A stretch of 36,354 bases of DNA from contig JAJYXK010000019.1 of NCBI GenBank assembly GCA_021801825.1, forward strand, positions 1 to 36,354, given 5' to 3'. Positions 31,866-36,354 of this stretch are shown here, in pieces. The notes under the pieces are model-generated. The model saw only the letters and a program-made list of their open reading frames with translations. It ran no database searches and was not told the origin of the DNA. A program made the translations under genes and the position numbers. The DNA comes from a bacterium (GTDB lineage: Bacteria > Patescibacteriota > Minisyncoccia > UBA6257 > JAGOQP01). Within the stretch, counting starts at the first letter, position 1; each line of letters begins with the position of its first letter.

Positions 31866-32222
31866 TTAAATACGAATTCCTCCTTTTCGTAGACCTTCTG
31901 CAATAAGTTTTACCGTACCATGAAATCTATACGATCCCCTATCAAATATCGCGGTGGTGATTCCTTTTTCCTTTACTTTCTGAAGCACAGTCTCCACCAA
32001 ACGAGTTGCCCGTTCTTTTCCTTTGGTGGTGCGAAGATCTTTTGCAGCAGTTGATACTCCAATAACAGTTTTCTGAGCTTCATCATCTATAAATTGAAGG
32101 TACAGATGGGTATTACTCTTGTGGACTGAAATACGTGGGCGCTGAGCGGTTCCAAATAAAACTGCACGAGTTCTACGCGCGCGACGTTTTTTCATTATGA
32201 CGGTTTGCTTATTCTTATTCAT
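31866..32222 (-). CDS. rplR: 50S ribosomal protein L18
   Basis: This 118-residue 5S-rRNA-binding protein shows 'RPRISVHKSNTHLYLQFIDDE', 'VIGVSTAAK' and the end 'FDRGSYRFHGTVKLIAEGLRKGGIRI', all standard for L18. It lies 14 bases after rplF and 10 bases before rpsE. Confidence 0.96.
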   Translation of the reverse strand: MNKNKQTVIMKKRRARRTRAVLFGTAQRPRISVHKSNTHLYLQFIDDEAQKTVIGVSTAAKDLRTTKGKERATRLVETVLQKVKEKGITTAIFDRGSYRFHGTVKLIAEGLRKGGIRI

Positions 32223-32236
32223 ATAATGACGTTAGA

Positions 32237-32782
32237 TTATTTTGCAGCGGCGCCAGCTTTCTTACCGTCCTTGCGACGGATAACTTCTCCTTGATAACGA
32301 ATACCCTTTCCAAGATATGGTTCCGGCTTCTTAATTTTACGAATAACTGCTGCGGTTTGTCCGACAATCTGCTTTTCATTTCCAGAAACAGTGATAACGT
32401 TCTTTTCAACAGTAATAGAAACGTCCTTAGGGATAGGAAAACGAACCAAGTGAGAAAAACCAACTTTCAAAACCAATTCATTACCTTCAATACTTACTTT
32501 GAATCCAACTCCCTCTAACTCTAGTTTTTTTACAAAACCAGTAGTGACCCCCTCTATTGCATTCTGTATGAGAGAACGAGTAGTTCCCCAATCCATAATA
32601 GTCTGTTTCAAATCATCTGAGGGCTGCAATACAATAGTTGATCCAGATTCAGTTAATTCAACAGACTTTGGTTTTTTCACGGTTAACGAGCCACGAGGTC
32701 CAGCGACAACAATGGCGGATCCTTCAAACTTGATAGAAACTCCGCTTGGTATTTCGATTGGTTTTTTTCCGATCTTAGACAT
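32237..32782 (-). CDS. rplF: 50S ribosomal protein L6
   Basis: The 181-residue protein has the two L6 repeats, from 'SKIGKKPIEIPSGVSIKFEG' to 'IRKIKKPEPYLGKGIRYQGEVIRRKDGKKAG'. Length is normal. Confidence 0.96.
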   Translation of the reverse strand: MSKIGKKPIEIPSGVSIKFEGSAIVVAGPRGSLTVKKPKSVELTESGSTIVLQPSDDLKQTIMDWGTTRSLIQNAIEGVTTGFVKKLELEGVGFKVSIEGNELVLKVGFSHLVRFPIPKDVSITVEKNVITVSGNEKQIVGQTAAVIRKIKKPEPYLGKGIRYQGEVIRRKDGKKAGAAAK

Positions 32783-32806
32783 AATAGTAAATTCAAAAAA
32801 TAAAAA

Positions 32807-33187
32807 CTACCAAATATTAAACAAAACTTGTCCGCCGACTTTTTTAGAACGAGCCTGTTTATCAGTCATGAGCCCCTGCGAAGTTGAGATGATTGCAGTA
32901 CCATATCCTTGTCGCACCGTTCGCAATTTTGCATAGGGAACATATATCTTTCTGGAAGGAATGCTTACAAATTGCACATCGGTGATACCATTCTTAGTTC
33001 CAGATCCAAATAAATTTATTTCAAAAAACTTTTTTGGATTTTTGCCTTTCTTTTCAAAAGCCGAAATGAATTTATTTTCCGCAAGCAACGTTAAAATTTG
33101 CTCATCCATTTTTGAGTACGGAAAACGAACCGTTTCCTTGTTCATCACCTGCGCATTTTTTATTTTAGTAAGTAGTGGAATATACAT
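32807..33187 (-). CDS. rpsH: 30S ribosomal protein S8
   Basis: The 126-residue protein has the S8 fold with the conserved 'STSQGLMTDKQARSKKVGGQVLFNIW' end. The start is shorter than usual (MYIPLLTKIKNAQ in place of MTDPIADMLTRIRNA) but keeps the IKNAQ part. 41 bases of TTTCTAAT-like sequence separate it from rpsZ. Confidence 0.95.
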   Translation of the reverse strand: MYIPLLTKIKNAQVMNKETVRFPYSKMDEQILTLLAENKFISAFEKKGKNPKKFFEINLFGSGTKNGITDVQFVSIPSRKIYVPYAKLRTVRQGYGTAIISTSQGLMTDKQARSKKVGGQVLFNIW

Positions 33188-33228
33188 GAGTAAAATTTCT
33201 AATTTCTAATATCTAATTTCAAAAGGTG

Positions 33229-33414
33229 TTACCAAGATGACTTTTTTACTCCTGGAATTTCTCCTCTTCCCGCCATCTCTCTAAAACAAATTCTGCACAA
33301 TTCAAAATCACGCATAAACCCATGTTTGCGACCACATTTAAAACAGCGTCGTACGACACGAGTTGAAAATTTAGGGGTTTTTTTAGATCGAGCTATAACT
33401 GATTGTTTTGCCAT
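33229..33414 (-). CDS. rpsZ: 30S ribosomal protein S14, zinc (type Z) form
   Basis: The 61-residue protein is the short S14 form with two zinc pairs: CFKC and CRIC. '[39 protein letters not shown]' is standard in its arrangement. The start lies two bases after the rplE stop. Confidence 0.96.
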   Translation of the reverse strand: MAKQSVIARSKKTPKFSTRVVRRCFKCGRKHGFMRDFELCRICFREMAGRGEIPGVKKSSW

Positions 33415-33416
33415 AC

Positions 33417-34013
33417 TTATTTCTTATGTTTATTCTTGGAGGAATCATCTTTAAACAAAAATCCAAGTTTTTTATATAATGCGACAGCATGATCGCGGCT
33501 ATGAGCATTTTTCACCACGATAGTCATTTGTATTCCAAATTGTACGCTAGACGCTTCAGGACTTATTTCAGGAAACACAACGTGCTCTTTTAAGCCGAGG
33601 TTTAGATTACCTTGTTTGTCAATGTTTTTCAAGTCAATTCCTCTAAAATCACGGACACGAGGATATACCGCAGAGGTTATTTTATGAACAAAATCATACA
33701 TACGATCACCACGAAGTGTGGCGGATAATCCAATGGTCTGTCCTTCTCGAGATTTAAACCCTGCGATTGATTTCTTAGCTCCACGGGGTGATGGTTTTTG
33801 ACCACACAATGAAGCAAGCTCTTTCTCTATATTTGGAAGAACTTTATCTTTGAATGAAGGCTGTTGGCTCGCGCGTCCCAATCCAGTATTAATTACCAAC
33901 TTTACCATACGAGGAGCCGCATTTCGGTTTGTAATACCCAACTCTTGCATAAGTTGTGGCACCGCTGTTTTTTCAAATGTTTCCTTAAGACTTGTTTTCA
34001 TAATCGTAGACAT
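33417..34013 (-). CDS. rplE: 50S ribosomal protein L5
   Basis: This 198-residue 5S-rRNA-binding protein has '[15 protein letters not shown]', '[33 protein letters not shown]' and '[21 protein letters not shown]'. A Lys-rich tail extends the usual 180-residue length. Its ATG shares one base with the rplX stop. Confidence 0.95.
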   Translation of the reverse strand: MSTIMKTSLKETFEKTAVPQLMQELGITNRNAAPRMVKLVINTGLGRASQQPSFKDKVLPNIEKELASLCGQKPSPRGAKKSIAGFKSREGQTIGLSATLRGDRMYDFVHKITSAVYPRVRDFRGIDLKNIDKQGNLNLGLKEHVVFPEISPEASSVQFGIQMTIVVKNAHSRDHAVALYKKLGFLFKDDSSKNKHKK

Positions 34014-34255
34014 TATTTTTTCTTAGGCGCTTCTTCAGATACCACATTTGACACATGAAGTGGACGCGGAACTAATACCGTTTGCCCTTTCTCTTGTTGC
34101 GTTCGTGGACGTACGTGTTTTTTATACACATTAACTCCCTCCACAATCACCTTCTCTTGAGCAGGTAAACATTTGATAATTTTCCCGGTCTTTCCCTTAT
34201 CTTTTCCCGTGAGAACTCGTACCATTTCTCCTTTTTTTACATGTAAGCTATTCAT
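34013..34255 (-). CDS. rplX: 50S ribosomal protein L24
   Basis: The 80-residue protein has the KOW motif 'GEMVRVLTGKDKGKTGKI' and 'VIVEGVNVYKKHVRP'. It is shorter than typical (about 100), having lost most of the C-terminal tail. Confidence 0.94.
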   Translation of the reverse strand: MNSLHVKKGEMVRVLTGKDKGKTGKIIKCLPAQEKVIVEGVNVYKKHVRPRTQQEKGQTVLVPRPLHVSNVVSEEAPKKK

Positions 34256-34281
34256 ATCTTTAAAAATTAGACTTGGTTAAT

Positions 34282-34650
34282 TTAGACCACATCCTTTGCC
34301 ATCGTGACTATTTTCTCAAATCCACGCTCTTTAACTTCGCGAGGGATGGGTCCGAAGATACGAGTTCCTCGTGGTTCTTTCTTTGCATCAAGAAGAACCG
34401 CCGCGTTCTCATCAAAACGAACATACGATCCATCACGACGACGAAAAGCATTTTTCTGACGAACAATAACCGCTTTTATAATATCCTTCTTCGCGACTGG
34501 TTTTCTTGGCTCGGCAACTTGAACTGACGCAACAATAATATCTCCAATTTGCGCATATCTTCGACGAGTAGCTCCTAATACGCGAAAACAACGGATTATT
34601 TTTGCTCCGGAGTTATCGGCAACTTTTAAAATAGATCGTTCTTGAATCAT
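34282..34650 (-). CDS. rplN: 50S ribosomal protein L14
   Basis: The 122-residue protein is standard L14 throughout: 'MIQERSILKVADNSGAK', 'GDIIVASV', 'RRRDGSYVRFDENAAVLL' and 'GTRIFGPIPREVKERGFEKIVTMAKDVV'. Confidence 0.97.
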   Translation of the reverse strand: MIQERSILKVADNSGAKIIRCFRVLGATRRRYAQIGDIIVASVQVAEPRKPVAKKDIIKAVIVRQKNAFRRRDGSYVRFDENAAVLLDAKKEPRGTRIFGPIPREVKERGFEKIVTMAKDVV

Positions 34651-34668
34651 AAATAGTAGATTGAAAAA

Positions 34669-34968
34669 TTATAACGTAGTATTTGTTGACTCATCAGTGG
34701 CTACTTCGGATTTATTTTTTCCTTTTTCTACCAACTGTATGATTTCCCATCGTTTATCTCTTGAAAGCGGCCGTGTCTCTCCAATAATAACCACATCTCC
34801 GGTATGAAATTCATTCTTTTCATCATGCGCTTTAAATCGAGTAGTGACGGTAAAAAATTTCTGATAACGAGGATGTTTTTTAGATCGCGCAACCTCAACC
34901 ACGCGTGTTTTGTTCATGCGATCTGATACGACAGTACCGGTAAGTTTTCTTTGTGTAGTTGAAGTCAT
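34669..34968 (-). CDS. rpsQ: 30S ribosomal protein S17
   Basis: The 99-residue protein has 'RKLTGTVVSDRMNKTRVVEV', 'HPRYQKFFTVTTRFKAHDEKNEFHTGDVVIIGETRPLSRDKRW'. A Ser/Thr/Asp-rich tail adds about 15 residues to the usual length. Its ATG is one base after the rpmC stop. Confidence 0.95.
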   Translation of the reverse strand: MTSTTQRKLTGTVVSDRMNKTRVVEVARSKKHPRYQKFFTVTTRFKAHDEKNEFHTGDVVIIGETRPLSRDKRWEIIQLVEKGKNKSEVATDESTNTTL

Positions 34969-34969
34969 A

Positions 34970-35173
34970 TTAGTGATTATTTCGTTTTTCGTGTATGAGA
35001 GTAAGTATAGTGGCTATTTCCTGCTTTATTTTTTTTGTTTCTTTTAGGGTCGCGGTTTTTCCTCCGCGAGCATTAAATTGCAGTTGAGCAATTTTTTGCT
35101 TCAATACATTCACCTGTGTCATGAGGTTATCAATATCCTTAGTTCTTAATTCATCACGATAGCTTTTTTTCAT
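34970..35173 (-). CDS. rpmC: 50S ribosomal protein L29
   Basis: The 67-residue helical protein has 'RTKDIDNLMTQVNVLKQKIAQLQFNARGGKTATLKETKKIKQEIATILTLIHE', the two-helix L29 pattern. It sits between rplP and rpsQ as expected. Confidence 0.93.
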   Translation of the reverse strand: MKKSYRDELRTKDIDNLMTQVNVLKQKIAQLQFNARGGKTATLKETKKIKQEIATILTLIHEKRNNH

Positions 35174-35188
35174 ACAATGTATACTAGA

Positions 35189-35608
35189 TTATTTTTGTTC
35201 TCGTACTACGACACGGGTTTTTATGGGCAACTTATACGACGCGCGATCAAGTGCTTCACGAGCAACTTTCTCAGGGAGCCCCCCTACTTCAAATAAAATT
35301 CTTCCTGGTTTCACGGGGAAAACATAATGATCCAAAGATCCTTTTCCTCCTCCCATGGTCAATTCTGGAGGACGTTTGGTAATCGGCTTATCAGGGAAAA
35401 TACGAATCCACAATTTTCCTCCACGTTTAGTAAAATGAGAAATGGATTTTCTCACTGCTTCAATTTGCTTTGCATTCACATATGCAGATCCCAATGATTG
35501 CAACCCAAAATCACCAAAACTTAATTCAAGTCCTCGTGTTTCAACTACTCGTTTGCGTGAGCGTCCTTTTTGTCCTTTGCGAAATTTTGTTTTCTTAGGG
35601 GCTAGCAT
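35189..35608 (-). CDS. rplP: 50S ribosomal protein L16
   Basis: The 139-residue protein has 'MLAPKKTKFRKGQKGR', 'FGDFGLQSLGSAYVNAKQIEAVRKSISHFTKRGGKLWIRIFPDKP', 'MGGGKGSLDHYVFPVKPGRILFEVGG' and 'AREALDRASYKLPIKTRVV'. The ATG lies 18 bases after the rpsC stop. Confidence 0.97.
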   Translation of the reverse strand: MLAPKKTKFRKGQKGRSRKRVVETRGLELSFGDFGLQSLGSAYVNAKQIEAVRKSISHFTKRGGKLWIRIFPDKPITKRPPELTMGGGKGSLDHYVFPVKPGRILFEVGGLPEKVAREALDRASYKLPIKTRVVVREQK

Positions 35609-35626
35609 ATGCGTACAATAAATTCT

Positions 35627-36298
35627 TTAGTTATTCTTAAAAATTTGACCCTTATAAATCCAAATTTTAATACCAATAGTTCCATAGGTAGTAAAAGCGG
35701 TTCCTTCTGCATAATCAATGTTTGCGCGAAGAGTTTGTAATGGGAGGCTTCCTGCAGTTAATTGTTCACTGCGAGCAATTTCAGCTCCATCAAGTCGTCC
35801 GCTGACTTTGATTTTTGCTCCTTTTACATCTCGGTTCTGCATAATACGTTCCAAATATTTCTTGATCGTGCGGCGATATGGCATACGTTTCTCAAAATCC
35901 CATGCGATACTTTGCGCAGTTACTGCTGCAGAAACTTCATATCGTTTAATTTCTTCAATGGTGATATTAAGAGACGGATTTTCTTTAATTCCCTTTTCTT
36001 TGCGAAATGCTTTGAGCTTCGCGTTCAAGAACGCGTTTAACTCTTCAATTCCCTTTCCTCCTCGTCCGATAATAAGTCCAGGTTTTGCTGTTTTTATTGT
36101 TACGCGACAAGTTCCAGAAGAACGCTCAAAGGTAATTGAATCAATACCCGCAATACCTATTTTTTTATTAATTGCGGTACGTAAAATATGATCTTCTTGA
36201 AGCTGAAGACCGAACTTAAAATGACGCGGAACCCAGCGAGCGGTCCACTCTTTCGTAATCCCTATGCGTAATGATGTTGGTTTAATCTTTTGTGACAT
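35627..36298 (-). CDS. rpsC: 30S ribosomal protein S3
   Basis: The 223-residue protein has the KH domain motif 'GLIIGRGGKGIEELN' and S3 C-terminal domain 'GAKIKVSGRLDGAEIARSEQ' and 'LRANIDYAEGTAFTTYGTIGIKIWI'. It is the first ribosomal gene of this run inside the window; L22 and S19 would lie beyond the window's end. Confidence 0.97.
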   Translation of the reverse strand: MSQKIKPTSLRIGITKEWTARWVPRHFKFGLQLQEDHILRTAINKKIGIAGIDSITFERSSGTCRVTIKTAKPGLIIGRGGKGIEELNAFLNAKLKAFRKEKGIKENPSLNITIEEIKRYEVSAAVTAQSIAWDFEKRMPYRRTIKKYLERIMQNRDVKGAKIKVSGRLDGAEIARSEQLTAGSLPLQTLRANIDYAEGTAFTTYGTIGIKIWIYKGQIFKNN

Positions 36299-36314
36299 AA
36301 CAATATAAAATGCT

Positions 36315-36320
36315 ATTATA
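36315..36320 (-). promoter_or_regulatory. Possible -10 box (TATAAT) before rpsC
   Basis: A perfect TATAAT on the minus strand (36320-36315) lies 16 bases before the rpsC ATG. No convincing -35 is seen. Just upstream GATT..CTCT and AGAGAATC (36323-36353) can pair as an imperfect hairpin, but the window ends there. Confidence 0.4.
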
Positions 36321-36354
36321 CCGATTTTCTCTGAAACATTTTCTGAGAGAATCC

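Noticed and set aside
31067-36191. Plus-strand open frames opposite the ribosomal genes.
   Set aside because: They mirror the conserved minus-strand ribosomal genes and show no recognisable protein features.
1-36354. CRISPR arrays, insertion sequences, phage structural genes.
   Set aside because: No regularly spaced repeats, transposases or phage proteins were seen on either strand.

Overview
The window looks like a chromosomal segment of a Candidate Phyla Radiation (Patescibacteria, probably Parcubacteria-like) bacterium. The DNA is AT-rich, genes are tightly packed and often overlap by 1-20 bases, and the spc-type ribosomal operon runs from S5 straight into L15 with no L30 gene, as is known for CPR. 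Several small proteins resemble CPR-restricted families. A complete RF2 gene is present, so UGA should be a stop codon; this argues against the UGA-recoding Gracilibacteria and Absconditabacteria lineages.

Layout. (1) 1-1650: tRNA-Gln followed by a decayed partial copy of itself, a strong bidirectional terminator, then a minus-strand pair encoding a DUF5343 protein and a HEPN-domain protein behind a promoter region with repeated TTTGAC boxes. (2) 1654-5396, plus strand: an RBBP9-like hydrolase, a zinc amidase, a DUF218 protein, a small membrane protein and an MFS transporter. (3) 5402-11156, plus strand: a likely single operon led by a symmetrical four-half-site operator. It encodes a DUF2178-like membrane protein, an Xre-type regulator, RsgA, an MBL-fold hydrolase and two UMF1/Atg22-like transporters flanking a nucleotidyltransferase-fold protein. 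(4) 11215-13451: a membrane-anchored cyclophilin, TruB carrying an acylphosphatase domain at its C-terminus, and a small membrane protein with a textbook promoter and SD.

(5) 13518-28839, minus strand, is mostly housekeeping: ftsX, ftsE, prfB (starting 3 nt after tRNA-Thr), an EamA protein, a VirD4/HerA-like ATPase with an upstream partner, ychF, a frameshifted peptidase E, tyrS, a DUF4258-like protein, an FtsQ-like protein, serS, lysS, greA, a degenerate glycosyltransferase and map. (6) 28836-36298, minus strand: adk, secY and ribosomal proteins L15-S5-L18-L6-S8-S14-L5-L24-L14-S17-L29-L16-S3.

The most notable observations are the TruB-acylphosphatase fusion, the tRNA-Thr/prfB junction where the tRNA acceptor strand looks like the prfB Shine-Dalgarno, a recurring TATACT box 6-8 nt before start codons (leaderless transcription), the HEPN/DUF5343 module beside a duplicated tRNA, and the four-half-site operator. 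The HEPN/DUF5343 pair is the best candidate for an undescribed defence or toxin-antitoxin-like system, but its function is inferred only.
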